A stretch of DNA of 62,019 bases from NCBI GenBank assembly GCA_011800155.1, contig JAALGH010000014.1, positions 1 to 62,019 on the forward strand, written 5' to 3'. The DNA comes from Flammulina velutipes (Eukaryota; Basidiomycota; Agaricomycetes; Agaricales; Physalacriaceae). This document shows, piece by piece, positions 1 through 10,499 of the stretch. Each line of letters opens with the position of its first letter. Within the stretch, counting starts at the first letter, position 1. The notes below the pieces were generated by a model. The model had not been told where the DNA came from. It searched no databases and was given only the letters and a program-made list of their open reading frames with translations. The position numbers and the translations under genes are program-made.

Positions 1-389
1 AAAAACCCACCGGTGACCGATGTACTGCTCACGCTAACGCACACACCTGCACTTGTTTACAACCAGACGCGAACCCCGCATGACGCACCTCGTGCTCATC
101 ACCGAGACTACCAGGTCCAGTGGAAGAGATCGAGAGGGTAATCTAAAACCTGTACCTGTTCACCGAGTCGCTGGACGCCGACGCGCAGTCCACGCATTTA
201 CCCGAGTCAAATTCCTGTCGTCCTCTTCACAGAGAACGACGACGATGAAGAAGAAATCCCTAGAGAGTGAGAGGAGGAGGTATTTGAAGAGCTGTTTCGG
301 GATGATTATCTCCCACCCGGTGCGCAATCCACATTCTTCAGACGGTCCCTTCGTTCACGTTCGCGCTGGTTTCACCAGAGCCCAAGAGC
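1..389 (+). pseudogene. Ty3/gypsy polyprotein remnant, protease-RT linker region
   Basis: This stretch lies upstream of the reverse transcriptase at 390 and has no intact frame. Its first 250 bases resemble positions about 6600-6778, the linker downstream of the protease of the LTR B element. Both contain a segment encoding a YQVQWK-like motif and an RGN-like/KGN-like motif, so the two elements are related members of one Ty3/gypsy group. The homology shows that the window opens inside a retrotransposon, with its 5' LTR and gag lying outside the window. Frame changes and lost codons indicate decay. Confidence 0.55.
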
Positions 390-1711
390 TTGCTGAGGCT
401 AGCCAAAAGCCAGCTGACACTCGACCACTCGCTGAACGCATTCCCTCCCCTTATCATGCCTATCTCACATGTTCGACAAAAGTACTTCAGAACGCCTCCC
501 CGCTCGCAGTCCTTGGACCACGCCATAGACCTGAAACCAGGCTTTGAACCGAAACCCTGCAAGACGTATCCATTGTCGCCTGCAGAACAGAAGGAACTCG
601 ATGCCTTTCTCGACGAGAACCTGGCCAAGGGCTATATTCGCCCATCTAAGTCCCCAATGGCAAGTTCGTTCTTCTTTGTTAAGAAAAAGGATGGAAAGCT
701 ACGCCCTGTACAGGATTATCGCGACCTGAACAAAGGTACCGTCAAGAACGAGTACCCGTTGCCGCTCATTCCCGAGCTTATCGACAAGCTGAAAGGCACC
801 AAAGTCTTCTCCAAGATTGATCTACGTTGGGGCTACAATAATGTTCGGATAAAGGAGGGAGACGAGTGGAAAGGCACGTTCAAAACGAACCGTGGCCTGT
901 TTGAACCCCTGTGATGTTCTTTGGTCTTATGAATTCCCCCGCCACGTTTCAAGCAATGATGAATACCATTCTCAAGAATCTTATCGACTCCGGAAAAGTT
1001 GTCGTTTACATGGACGATATCCTGATCTTCACCGAAACTCTGGAAGAACACCGCAAGCTCGTACGTCAGGTCCTCAAACGACTTCAAGACCACGATCTTT
1101 ATGCTAAGCCGGAGAAATGCGTGTTTGAAGCTGAGTCCATCGAATTCCTGGGTCTCATCATCTCTCACAACGCTCTCCGCATGGATCCAGTCAAAGTCGC
1201 CGGCGTAGTTCAGTGGCCAACCCCACGGCACGTGAAGGACGTGCAGTCCTTTTTGGGTTTTGGCAACTTCTACCGACGGTTTATCGAAGGATTCTCCAAG
1301 TTGGCGCGACCACTGTTCGATCTCACCAAGAAGGATCAACCTTGGATATGGTCTCTGGAATGTCAAACGGCCTTTGAGGCTCTCAAAGATGCGTTCACCT
1401 CGTCCCCTGTCCTTATTATGCCCGATGCTGAAAAGCTGTATCGTGTTGAAGTAGACGCCTCAGACTACGCCACTGGAGGCATTCTGTCTCAGGTCAGCGA
1501 GGACGGGCAGTGGCATCCAGTCGCCTTTTTGTCCAAGTCCTTGTCGGAACCCGAGCGCAACTACGACATTCATGACAAGGAGCTATTGGCAATCATCCAT
1601 GCACTTGAAGCTTGGCGGCACTACTTGGAAGGAGCCACGCACACGGTCGATATCATCACCGACCACAAGAACCTCGAGTACTTTACCAATGCACAAAAGC
1701 TGAGTCGCTGA
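390..1711 (+). pseudogene. Ty3/gypsy reverse transcriptase-RNase H, frameshifted
   Basis: Reverse transcriptase and RNase H part of a Ty3/gypsy polyprotein, which copies element RNA into DNA in cytoplasmic particles. Visible motifs are the [21 protein letters not shown] palm entry segment, the [15 protein letters not shown] segment with the first catalytic Asp, FFGLMNSPATFQ, and the active-site YMDD near 1009-1020. RNase H shows VEVDASDYATGG, then YDIHDKELLAII and DIITDHKNLEY. The frame is broken near 911, where the residues before and after lie in different frames, consistent with one lost base. A TGA at 1709-1711 replaces a codon in the KLSR-QARW segment, and a further frame change occurs near 1722. 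It is therefore a dead copy. Family assignment is secure from the motifs. Confidence 0.9.
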
Positions 1712-1751
1712 CAAGCCCGTTGGCCCTTTCCTTACCCGATTTGACTTTACG

Positions 1752-3644
1752 TTGACGCACAAACCTGGCACTTCCAACCGTAGTGACCCACTATCCCGCC
1801 GCGCGGACCATAAAGAGGGGGTCGAGGACGACAACATTGATCGCGTACTCCTAGACCCCAAGTTCTTCCGAATTCGAGCAACTAGACCAGGAGAGGTAGT
1901 GGCAATCGGTGATGCTGAGTTGAGACGTCGTATTCGAGAATGTCCAAAGAAAGACGCTGAGGTTGTCGGTGCGTTAGATGTTATCCTTCGCAACGGTCCG
2001 CGTTCGCTGGTCAAAAACCTACAGGAATGGAACTACGAAGATGGCATTGTCCTCTTCCGTGGTAAAGTCTATGTCCCTGCCGACATTGAACTACGTCGAG
2101 ACATCGTCAAGATGCACCATGATCTGGTTGGTCCAGGTCATCCCGGACGGTTCAAGACCTATGAACTTCTCAGCCGACAGTTCTGGTGGCCTGGCATGTC
2201 AGTCTTTGTTCGGGACTACGTCGATGGCTGTGCCACTTGCCAGCTCACCAAGCCGAACAATCATCCCGCTCATGTTCCCCTCGTCCCCAACGAAATCCCT
2301 GACCGACCCTTCGGCACCATCACCACCGACTTCATCACTGACCTTCCTGAAGTCGACGGCTACGACTCCATTCACTGCGTCGTCGACCGGCTGACCAAGA
2401 CCGTCATTGTCACCCCCTGCAAGAAGACTATTGACGCTGACGGAACTGTGGACGTTCTCATTGACAACACATTTCGACGCTATGGTCTTTGGGACAAGAT
2501 GATCTCTGATCGCGGACCCCAATTTGCCAGCAAGGTCATGCAGGCTATACACGCTAAGTTAGGTATCACCTCTGCCCTTAGTACCGCGTATCACCCCCAG
2601 ACAGATGGAGAGACCGAACGCTTCAACCAAGAGCTTGAACAGTTCTTACGCGTCTTCTGCAACTACCGACAAGACGATTGGGTGAAGTACCTCCCATACA
2701 CGGAGTTCTCCCACAACATCCGTGTCCACGCCGCGACGGGCAAATCACCCTTTGAACTCCTCCATGGTTTCCAACCCCGCTTCTACCCCTCACTCAACCC
2801 GACTTCGAAGATCCCGTCGGTTGAAGACCGCCTTACGAACCTGCAGCTCCTGCGCGAGGAGGTTCAGGCCAGTCTAACCACTGCCGCCGAATTGATGAAG
2901 AGAAACAACGGTGATGATACAAGGAAAGGAGTGGTGTTTAAAGTTGGCGATAAGGTCCTGCTCGACGGCAAAAACCTTAAAACCACCAGACCAAAAGCTA
3001 AGCTTGCCAACAAGCGACACGGTCCCTTTGAAATCACTGACGTTCTCGGCCCAGTCACCTATCGGCTCAAACTCCCACCAAAATGGCGCATTCATCCTGT
3101 ATTCCATGCATCCCTACTTGTCCCATTCAAGGAGACCGATGTGCATGGACCCAACTTCCCGGGTGCACCACCCGAGCTTCTAGATGACGATGAAGACTAC
3201 GATGTTGAGGCCATCTTAGACTCACGCCCTACCCGGAACAAGCGAGGTGTGCAGTATCTGGTCAAATGGTTAGATTATTCGGAATCAGAGAACACATGGG
3301 AGCCCAGTTCAGCGTTGACGAACGAGAAGGTGTTGGCGTTGATAGAGGACTTCCATCGCCGGTACCCCAAGGCGTTTTCAAAACCCCGTCCCATGATTCG
3401 TAACCTCGGTCTTACCATGCAAGACATCTGGTCGGGTACTTCTGCGCTCCAGGCGCAAGCACATCCTAAAGAGGGGTATTGTCACGAATCGCCTCTATTT
3501 TACTTCCTCCATCACGATCCCCGACCTCCCCGGGGGTGCGCCACACTCTCCCTCTTTCACGTGTTTGCCGCTCCGGACCGGGTCAGTCAGCCACACCGTG
3601 GGAATAGTGGTATGTGCCTGGCAAGTGGTCACGTGTTTTGCTAG
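1752..3644 (+). CDS. Ty3/gypsy integrase with C-terminal chromodomain (pol 3' part)
   Basis: Continuation of the pol frame after the lesions near 1709-1725. The start given is only the first ATG of the open stretch and is not a natural start. It encodes the HHCC zinc-binding N-domain of integrase (HHDLVGPGHPGRF, then CATCQ at about residues 155-160). The DDE core follows: the first Asp in TTDFITDLP, the second in ISDRGPQF, and the Glu in HPQTDGETERFNQ. A GPFEI/KLPPKWRIHPVFH linker leads to a chromodomain near residues 480-540 (YDVEAILDSR, YLVKWLDY, NTWEP). Chromodomains of this type target integration to modified histones. The frame runs on into LTR A and stops at 3642-3644. Within this stretch no stop or frameshift is seen. 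Confidence 0.9.
   Translation: MTHKPGTSNRSDPLSRRADHKEGVEDDNIDRVLLDPKFFRIRATRPGEVVAIGDAELRRRIRECPKKDAEVVGALDVILRNGPRSLVKNLQEWNYEDGIVLFRGKVYVPADIELRRDIVKMHHDLVGPGHPGRFKTYELLSRQFWWPGMSVFVRDYVDGCATCQLTKPNNHPAHVPLVPNEIPDRPFGTITTDFITDLPEVDGYDSIHCVVDRLTKTVIVTPCKKTIDADGTVDVLIDNTFRRYGLWDKMISDRGPQFASKVMQAIHAKLGITSALSTAYHPQTDGETERFNQELEQFLRVFCNYRQDDWVKYLPYTEFSHNIRVHAATGKSPFELLHGFQPRFYPSLNPTSKIPSVEDRLTNLQLLREEVQASLTTAAELMKRNNGDDTRKGVVFKVGDKVLLDGKNLKTTRPKAKLANKRHGPFEITDVLGPVTYRLKLPPKWRIHPVFHASLLVPFKETDVHGPNFPGAPPELLDDDEDYDVEAILDSRPTRNKRGVQYLVKWLDYSESENTWEPSSALTNEKVLALIEDFHRRYPKAFSKPRPMIRNLGLTMQDIWSGTSALQAQAHPKEGYCHESPLFYFLHHDPRPPRGCATLSLFHVFAAPDRVSQPHRGNSGMCLASGHVFC
3468..3476 (+). other. Polypurine tract of the first Ty3/gypsy element
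   Basis: The purine run AAAGAGGGG lies 3 bases before the TG that opens LTR A at 3480. This is the expected position of the plus-strand primer of an LTR retrotransposon and supports the 3' LTR call. Confidence 0.7.
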
Positions 3645-3856
3645 GCACATACCACTTTACTCCCACGCTCCGGATTACATCATCGGATTGCATCATTGGA
3701 TTACTCATGAGCACATCATTATGGCTCATCGCAGCCACGGACTCTCTACTTATATATGCACGGCCTTTCTAGATATTTCCTTAGTTTGTCCTCTTCGTCT
3801 CTACACTGTTCGGATATCCCAGCACTGTATCGAGCTAGGCTCTCTCGTATCTCAAT
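3480..3856 (+). repeat. LTR A, truncated 3' LTR of the first gypsy element
   Basis: Starts with TGTCACG after the polypurine tract and is cut at 377 bp by the start of LTR B. A full-length relative of 469 bp occurs as solo LTRs at 26425-26893 and 43889-44357, which shows what is missing. It contains a long imperfect palindrome at about 3608-3656: a 13-bp stem GTGGTATGTGCCT and its complement, with CACGTG in the loop region. Confidence 0.8.
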
Positions 3857-4282
3857 TGTCACGAATCGCCTCTATTTTGCTCCCTCCACCTCGGTCCCCG
3901 ACCTCGCCGAGGGTACGCCACACTCTCCCCTTTTCACATGTCAGACACTCCGGACCGGGTCAGCACTGCCTTAGTCTAGGCATGGTCCGTGTATAGCCTT
4001 ATTGCTCACTATCGCACCATTGGATTCCTCATGATCGCATCGTTATCGCACCATTGGTGCTCGTCGTTCACATGGACACTTTACTTATAAACACACGGCC
4101 TTTCTAGATAGTTCCTTAGTTTGTCCTCTTCGTCTCTACACTGTTCGGATATCCCAGCACTGTATTGAGCCAGGCTCTCTCATATTCAATCTACGCTTCA
4201 CTCTCTGCTTCTCTCTCACTCGTCCTCTGTCCGATTGCGACTTGGGTGGTTGTTTGGTTCACTCCTGACCCCGTCTGTGACA
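3857..4282 (+). repeat. LTR B, 5' LTR of the gag-protease element
   Basis: A 426-bp LTR with TG at 3857 and CA at 4281-4282. Its ends are short inverted repeats (TGTCAC / GTGACA). It is related to LTR A but diverged, and it begins exactly where LTR A is cut. A reverse-orientation copy with the same LTR A/LTR B junction lies at 47749-48174. The sequence right after 4282 does not show a clear primer binding site. Confidence 0.75.
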
Positions 4283-4319
4283 CTAGGACAAACTCTTCTA
4301 CACCCACCTCGCTTGGTGC

Positions 4320-6042
4320 ATGCCCGCCGACCGTACCTCTACAACCAAGCCAGATCTTACTCCTCGGGCCACGCGCCTGAGACTCAAGAAAACCAGTCCC
4401 CCTCGTGCATTAACAGTTGACGAAGTCAACTTCAGCTTACTACCTCCTGATCTCAAAATCTGTCGTCGTCGTTACCCGCGTGAGCTTCGCCCACGCACTG
4501 ACAAGCGGGCACCATCGCGCGCTTCTCAGCCGACGCAGACTCCCCTCCACTACCTCCCGGCACCAAAGTTTATCAAAGCGCAGCTTGGATCCTCGATCCC
4601 AGCAACGATTGGCAAGAGCTTCATTTCGACGAAGACGATCGCTGGTTCATCTGAGGCGACAACAACGTCCCTGTCTATCCTACTTCCCTCGACTTCGCAG
4701 AAGCCCAAAGACGCCTCGATCGACACCACGATCGTCATCGCTCCGAAGAGCAGCAAGTAGCTGAGTCATTACTTGATTCAGATTCAGCTTCACCCTCACC
4801 TGAACCTCAAGAACCCAAGTCTATCCAGACTCAAGAACCTGCTCCCGTATCCCCGGTCTCTGTCTCCATTGATCTCTTGCCCAGTCCTTCGCTAGTCGAA
4901 GCACCTCCACGTTCCCCGTCTCCTGCTCCATCGTCCTCGTCTTCTTCTTCCTCGTCTTCTTCCTCGTCTTCCTCTGGTCCTCCGTCCCCTTCTATTCCTA
5001 TTCCCATTCCCTCTATCATGTCCAACGCACCAGCCCCAATCCCCAGCGAACGCGGCGCCAAACTTGAAGAGTTCCACGGCGATCGCGGAGCTGCCTCTAG
5101 ATGGCTCGCTCAGTTCCGAAACCACTTGCGCCTCAATACCGCCCGCTACTCCACTGATGCCGAACAGGTCGCACTGTTCTTCTCCTGTTTCAGGGGAAAT
5201 CTCGGTGGCAAATGGCTGAGCGTCGCATGAAGGAATACGATGACGACCAGGACGATCCCACCATCCTCGTCGCCAACAAAAGGTGGACCACCTTGTCCAG
5301 TGTCGTCGCCAAGTTCAAGACCGACTTTGCTGCCATTGACCCTGTCACTGTGGCACGCACGGCCATTGAGACTCTTCGTCAAGAGAAGGAGTTCGCAGAT
5401 ATTGATAAGTTCCTCACCGAGTTCAATTCTCATGCTGACGACTCCGAGTTCGACGAAATCTCGCTCCTTTACTTTCTCAAGAAGAGCCTCAATAGCTCCC
5501 TCGTCGACCACATTGCCCTATCCTATCCCGCTCCTACAACCCTCGATGAGTACAAGACTCGAGCGGTCCAAATGCAGCATGCATGGGAGAACCGCAAGGC
5601 TGAAAAGAATACTTGGAGAGGTCCCGCCTATGTTCCCGCTGCTCGCGCCCCACCGGCTGCTAGAGCCCCTGCCCCAGAGATGGGAGTCCCCATGGACGTT
5701 GACACATCTAGGTGCCTAGGTGCATCCTTGAACTTCCCTCCTGTTCCGAGACTGACTCCTGTTGAACGTGAGACCCTTCGTCAACAGGGTGCCTGCTTCA
5801 AGTGCCGTCGCCCTGGTCATATTTCCCGCAACTGTCCCACGCGCACCACCCCCACGTCCTCGCAACCCGCCCGCAACGTCCGCACCACCGACATCGACAT
5901 TCCCGTCGCTCCCGCCACCACCAACTCCACCGATGCCATCACCCAGATTAGCGCAGTGGCTAGCCTCCTTCGTGGACTACAAGGAGAAGACAAAGAGCAG
6001 GTGGTCGCATGTTTGAGAGACGTGGCCGGGTTGGATTTTTAA
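4320..6042 (+). pseudogene. Ty3/gypsy gag with CCHC zinc knuckle, frame-broken
   Basis: Gag of the LTR B element, the structural protein of the virus-like particle. An opening frame at 4320-4760 is rich in Ser, Thr, Pro and basic residues. A Ser-run segment follows at 4930-4980. The capsid-like region starts near 5020 (LEEFHGDRGAASRWLAQFRNHL) and continues in another frame from about 5212. The capsid part is typical of the gypsy gag (DKFLTEFNSHADDSEFDEIS, then FLKKSLNSSLVDHI). It ends with a CCHC knuckle, CFKCRRPGHISRNC, at about 5794-5835. Frame changes near 4760 and 5215 break the gene. The 5' part is repeated in inverse orientation at 47184-47748. Confidence 0.85.
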
Positions 6043-6593
6043 AGTGCTCCCCTACTGCAACGTTAGGCGGGGCCGTACGAAATTTTGCTGTATGTTCACC
6101 AAATCGATTTGCTGTATTATCACCCCATCCGTGTGAGCGTGTTCATCCCTCTGAGCTTCGAATGTCGGCAGTCACCCGAAACCGACAGACACCCTCAATC
6201 ACTTTGGAACTCGAATTCATTGGCAAACTTACTGGCAAAAGAATCGTTGCACAAGCTCTTGGTGACAGTGGTGCTGAAGGCATCATTATCAACGCCCAGT
6301 ACACAAATGCGCACCACTTTACCCTTATCCCTCTTTCATCTCCTTTCCCTGTTCGAAACGTCGATGGCTCTGAGAACGCCATGGGCTGGGTGCGTCACTA
6401 CACTGTCCAACTAGTGCGCATCTATACTCGTGATGGCCAATCCTACCACGAGGAACTCATTGAGCTCTATGTCACCGACATTGGTAACCACGACATTATC
6501 TTGGGCACCGACTGGCTAGATGAACATAACCCGAGATCGACTGGGCCGGCACTCGTGTCGACTTCACTCGATGCCTCAATACCTGTACCCTGA
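6009..6593 (+). pseudogene. Retroviral-type aspartic protease domain of the LTR B element
   Basis: Follows gag with a short overlap in a different frame. It encodes a single aspartic protease lobe. LELEFIGKLTGKRIVAQALGDSGAEG contains the DSG catalytic triad near 6268, and the second hydrophobic motif is DIILGTDWLDEHNP near 6490-6530. Such proteases cleave the Gag-Pol precursor. The frame stops at 6591-6593, and related linker sequence continues to about 6778, where LTR G begins. No RT or integrase belonging to this element follows, so the element is truncated by a later insertion. Confidence 0.8.
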
Positions 6594-6778
6594 AAAATCC
6601 CCCTGTCACTAATGCACGCGCTCACGCTAAGTGTATTCCCTCCACTCCTACTCCATCCCGAATACCTCACGATCCTCGCACCCACCACCGGGACTATCAG
6701 GTCCAGTGGAAAGACCGCAAGGGAAACCTCAAACCTCTCCCGGTCTACCGAATCACTGGACGTCGACGATCTGTCCGT

Positions 6779-7004
6779 TGATACACCTTGTAATATTTGG
6801 ATGGGCAAAGCCCCCATATTTTGTGATTTGGTACAAGGCAAACAAGTCAGAATGGACATAGGAAGAAGGCATTATGGACGGAATATACCACTCCACACCA
6901 GGCTAGCAGTACGGAGAAGGTCCTTGTTACTGGGACTCATCCTTGGAACCTTGAAGTCATGCACTGGTTCAGCCGGGCAATCGACCCCGCTCTCGAAGCG
7001 GTGA
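6779..7004 (+). repeat. LTR G end, forward orientation, truncated
   Basis: Begins TGATACACCTTGTAATATT and matches in inverse orientation 8465-8692, and in the same orientation 46602-46768. The preceding bases are the gypsy linker of the LTR B element, so this is an insertion boundary. Homology to the inverted copy stops right at the palindrome CCGCT-N5-AGCGG (6987-7001). I read it as the 5' end of an LTR because the other copies are preceded by a polypurine tract. A terminal inverted repeat of a DNA transposon is the alternative. Confidence 0.6.
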
Positions 7005-8464
7005 TGAGCAGTGCAAAAGAACACCACCAAATCACACACACACACACACTAACAAGTAGGCGTGGCAATGCAAGTCCGCTTCGATAGCGGGTCTGCTTTT
7101 AATTGTTTAGAGTTCGATGAACTGGTCTTTGGGGCTTCGGGAAGGTATGGGGGTTCGATTGCAACAGTTCAAAATGTATAACAAGTTCGAGGGGTAACAG
7201 GGATCTGATCTTTAGTTGAAAACTAGAGGCCAACAAGAGTCACAGGCCGATTGGGATGGGTGAGGCAGACTTAATAAAGCTCCAACCGGTCCGTCAATCT
7301 TCAACCACGCTAAGAGGTCTGCGTCCAGATACCCTGGTATCTATCTAGTGCTCTAAGACTCAACGGACTCTGTCCGCGGCTTAAAACGATAGCTTAGCTG
7401 CAGTCTAAACCACACTCAACGGGGACTGGGTTTTCCAATCAGATTCTTTCAAGTAGTTAGATGACTGTTCTGAGACAGCGCCGGGAACGTCGATGGCACA
7501 GGCAATGGCTAGACTTCAATTACTCAAAGTAGCTCCAATGGCTCTAAGTTCCTTTTGCTTTCAGATTCAAAGTCACCTATGTGACAGAACTTCTATTCAA
7601 TCCTATCGAGCTAACCGACGGTAAATACTGCTTTGTGGGCTGCGTCTACTGGGGGTCTAAGCTAGTTTACAGTATGCTAACGAGCGTATTATATAGGTAT
7701 TTCTAAAGAGTGTGACTAAAGCTGGTTTACTGTATTTTACCCGCCACAGGAGCGACCGCCACGTTGGCGGGCCCGTGAACCTTGTTGTGCCCTGGGCCAT
7801 ATGGCCTTCATCATTCTTAGCCAGGTATTTGTCCTGGATGCACCCAATGAGGAGTGGCGTACCGCGCAGGTACACAGCTCCTGAGTGATCCAAGGTCAGC
7901 TGGCATGCTTGTTCCATGTGTATCTCTCCATTCCTAGGTGATCCGCGCGGGCCTTCAATTAGCACCCGCATGGTCCCTGTTGCCTGTGTTTTTCCTCTCT
8001 CGATAGAGAGACCTTATTTCCAATAATGCCCCGCCCAGGAATCGGGCCCGTCGTGTTGGCGGCTCAACTCCTAGGTGGGTCCTACAGTGCCTCTGGCGTT
8101 TCCTATGCAGAGCCCGAATGCTATCCAACAGAGGGACTTGGGTTTCTGTGCTCGATCTGGGAGATCTGCCCGATCTGGATTATATTGATGAGATCCAGGG
8201 AGTTGGAGTGTGATTCAGGAATAAGGTTTACTTCCCCTGAGATCATGACTCATGACGCGACATACTTTTGATGGATTCGATGGTCGATCTCCGTCCTCTG
8301 CATTTTGGTAGCTAAGTCCGTCCAAGTGTGGCGGGTGGTTCGTGAACTGTTCTGGGAAGAGTGGGATCCTTATTTCTAAGTACCCGACACGATGGCGGGT
8401 GCAAGACTGAGTACTGGTTTTATTGATCAACCTAAGTCGAGTTACTTGTATTGTAGTTTTAGGT
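7005..8464. other. Non-coding segment between two inverted LTR G ends
   Basis: No convincing gene is visible. It contains a CA microsatellite at about 7034-7050 and several palindromes with CCG-N9-CGG spacing (7076-7090, 7756-7770, near 8030 and near 8384). Those palindromes tie it to element G. It is probably the remaining LTR or leader sequence of element G. Confidence 0.5.
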
Positions 8465-8692
8465 TCCTCCCGCTTCGAGAGCGGGGTCGATTGCCCGGCT
8501 GAACCAGTGCATGACTTCAAGGTTCCAAGGATGAGTCCCAGTAACAAGGACCTTCTCCGTACTGCTAGCCTGGTGTGGAGTGGTATATTCCGTCCATAAT
8601 GCCTTCTTCCTATGTCCATTCTGCCTTGTTTGCCTTGTACCAAATCACAAAATATGGGGTCTTTGCCCATCCAAATATTACAAGGCGTATCA
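8465..8692 (-). repeat. LTR G end, reverse orientation
   Basis: On the minus strand this begins TGATACGCCTTGTAATATT at 8692, directly after the purine run AAGGGGAGA. It is the reverse complement of 6779-7004 with few differences, and its first 166 bases equal 46602-46768. The order purine tract then TG marks it as the 3' LTR of element G read on the minus strand. Confidence 0.6.
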
Positions 8693-8701
8693 TCTCCCCT
8701 T
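8693..8701 (-). other. Polypurine tract of element G (left arm)
   Basis: The minus-strand run AAGGGGAGA immediately precedes the TG of LTR G. The same run lies at 46593-46601 in the right arm. This is the main reason to treat element G as an LTR retroelement. Confidence 0.55.
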
Positions 8702-9054
8702 GACTTATTTGATGTCGTCCCCGACATCCTCTGCCTTCTACCTTTGGTAGAATACAGGGTCATCGTATAACTCCAGATTTGGATTCTCCTTAGATCGACC
8801 CGATTCTGAAGCGGGCCCGATCTGGTTATTCTAAGTCCTGGCTTAAAAGCTGTTGTAGGTGCGCCGCTTCGTTGGCGCGTCCACTACCACTCTTATCCAA
8901 CTTCTGTCTTTTCTGCATAATGGCTCCCCCTAAAACCCCGCACTGGACTACTATTCGCCCACTGCTGGCAGTCGATCCAGTGACTGTTGCGCCTGAGGTT
9001 ACGCAGTTTCGTGCGGAGCTGGGACCCGCTATGTCTGAGTTCATCATGAACTAC

Positions 9055-9058
9055 GCGG
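9055..9058 (+). other. Target site duplication of element R, left copy
   Basis: GCGG at 9055-9058 is repeated at 24538-24541 on the other side of element R. The right arm holds the undisturbed site, reading GTGG with one difference. Confidence 0.85.
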
Positions 9059-9176
9059 TGTCACACTCGACTATTTTATCAAGTGTAACTAGGGTAAAAT
9101 TGCTGTCAAACTTCACTTTCATTTAAGATACCAGAATATAAATATTACGCCTATCGGTATGACATCATACTTAGAG

Positions 9177-9296
9177 TTAATAAGCAATGATGTCATGGTC
9201 GGAGCCTTAATAAGCAACAATGTCATGTTCGGAGCCTTAATAAGCAACGAAGTCATGTTCGGAGTCTTAATGAGCAACGATGTCATGGTCGGAGCA
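9177..9296 (+). repeat. Four 30-bp tandem units in the 5' LTR
   Basis: Each unit reads about TTAATAAGCAACGATGTCAT followed by GGTCGGAGCC with small variation. The 3' LTR has three units (23334-23423). They sit upstream of the TATA-like box, where an enhancer would be expected. The GATGTCAT half resembles a bZIP half site, which is only a suggestion. Confidence 0.8.
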
Positions 9297-9516
9297 GCCA
9301 CAATAAGCACCAACTCACGTGAGTCAGCACAGAAGAGGATCAATAAGCAAATGAAGTGCCGAGAATAAGATTTATAAGCCTCAAAGGGCGAAAGTCTGAC
9401 GAATCTCCCCTCTACGCACTTGGCGATGACAGAGTTATTACCAATCTCAACGCTTATTGATCACAAAAGAACCATCTAGACTCATATTTCCTTATTAGGA
9501 AGTACCCTAAAATTAG

Positions 9517-9524
9517 TATATAAG
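9517..9524 (+). promoter_or_regulatory. TATA-like box in LTR of element R
   Basis: TATATAAG lies about 460 bp into the LTR, downstream of the 30-bp units. The same box recurs in the 3' LTR at about 23644. A transcription start shortly downstream would define the U3/R boundary. Confidence 0.4.
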
Positions 9525-9667
9525 GACCTGATTTTTCTGTTAATAAAACATCCACTTTTTCCCCCTTCAAAGCGAGTGAGATCAAGACGCACCAAGAGTA
9601 TTAAGTAAGCATCCGAAAGCACTAACGAACATCTTTTTAGAAGTAACGAACATCACATAAGCAACAC

Positions 9668-10230
9668 AAAGGAACTAGACCTTTGTTACGTAACCTAGTA
9701 AACGTAGTAGTACCAAGTACTTTACGAACCTAGAATAGCTAAAGTACCGAGTACTTTACGCACATCGAATAACGATCAGTTAGCATTTCCGGTTAATAAT
9801 ACCGAGACAGGACTATCGTAAGACCACTCCAGGTGGAATATCAAAGGCCGAGACCTTAAGACTAAAACGCTCCAGGCGTACGAAAGAAGAATCATACACA
9901 AAGGAACCAGACCTTTGCAAAGACATAACAAACATCGCATAAGACACAGAGGAACTAGACCTTTGTCACGTAACCTAGTAAACGTAGTAGTACCAAGTAC
10001 ATTACGAACCTAGAATAGCTAAAGTACCGAGTACTTTACGCACATCAAATAATGATCAGTTAGCATTTCCGGTTAATAATACCGAGACAGGACTATCGTA
10101 AGACCACTCCAGGTGGAATAATAAGGCCGAGACCTTAAGGAACAACACTCCAGGTTTAAGAATACTGAATCACTTCAGGCGAACTAACAACAATATCAAA
10201 GATCAAGTACGTAATCAACTTCTAAGTATA
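9668..10230 (+). repeat. Tandem duplication with 280-bp period inside the LTR
   Basis: The block beginning with GGAACTAGACCTTTG and containing TAACCTAGTAAACGTAGTAG at 9691 recurs at 9971, an offset of 280 bp. Both copies carry the same GTACCGAGTACTTTACGCAC segment and a CACTCCAGGTGGAAT segment. The same duplication is present in the 3' LTR, so it predates insertion. Confidence 0.8.
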
Positions 10231-10410
10231 CTAACATCCTAAGCAGAAAGCAATACCTTGTCAAACGGACAAGAAGATATTCCAAAAGAATAACGAGAGA
10301 CTAGTGTATTAGACAGTATTTTCCTGAACACACAGACTAGTCCGTTCCACATACTAGGTTCCGACGAAATCTGTACTAGGAGATTTACTTTTAAATTTTC
10401 TAGTGTGACA

Positions 10411-10435
10411 AATTTGGAGCCCACCGCGAGGGAAT
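10411..10435 (+). other. Probable primer binding site of element R
   Basis: A few bases after the 5' LTR the sequence reads TTTGGAGCCCACCGCGAGG. The TGG start and position fit a site complementary to a tRNA 3' end. I cannot say which tRNA. Confidence 0.35.
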
Positions 10436-10499
10436 TAAATACCAAACTAATCATTAGGTCTAACAAAGCCTAAAGCACAGCCACATATCAACCTTAGAG

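Larger units (their letters stand above)
9059..10410 (+). repeat. 5' LTR of element R
   Basis: 1352 bp from TG at 9059 to CA at 10409-10410. It holds four 30-bp tandem units (9177-9296), a TATA-like box at 9517-9524 and an internal tandem duplication with a 280-bp period (from about 9668). It matches the 3' LTR at 23216-24537 closely along its length. Confidence 0.9.

Noticed and set aside
53..547. Open frame of 164 codons at the window start as a gene
   Set aside because: It runs across a decayed polyprotein linker in a frame that does not match the RT motifs.
3565..3996. Protein-coding frame across LTR A and LTR B
   Set aside because: It runs through LTR sequence and the LTR junction. Similar frames in all LTR A copies result from repeat identity.
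4919..4980. Ser-run near 4930-4980 as a signal or structural domain
   Set aside because: A TCC/TCT microsatellite-like expansion in gag. Low complexity only.
7034..7050. CA microsatellite as a functional repeat or array
   Set aside because: A simple dinucleotide run. No spacer-repeat order as in CRISPR, and the window is eukaryotic.
6779..8692. Reading 6779-8692 as a complete DNA transposon with 226-bp terminal inverted repeats
   Set aside because: The inverted ends are each LTR-like (start TG), two copies follow a polypurine tract, and the third copy at 46602 stands alone beside element G. I prefer inverted LTR G ends, although the DNA transposon reading is not excluded.
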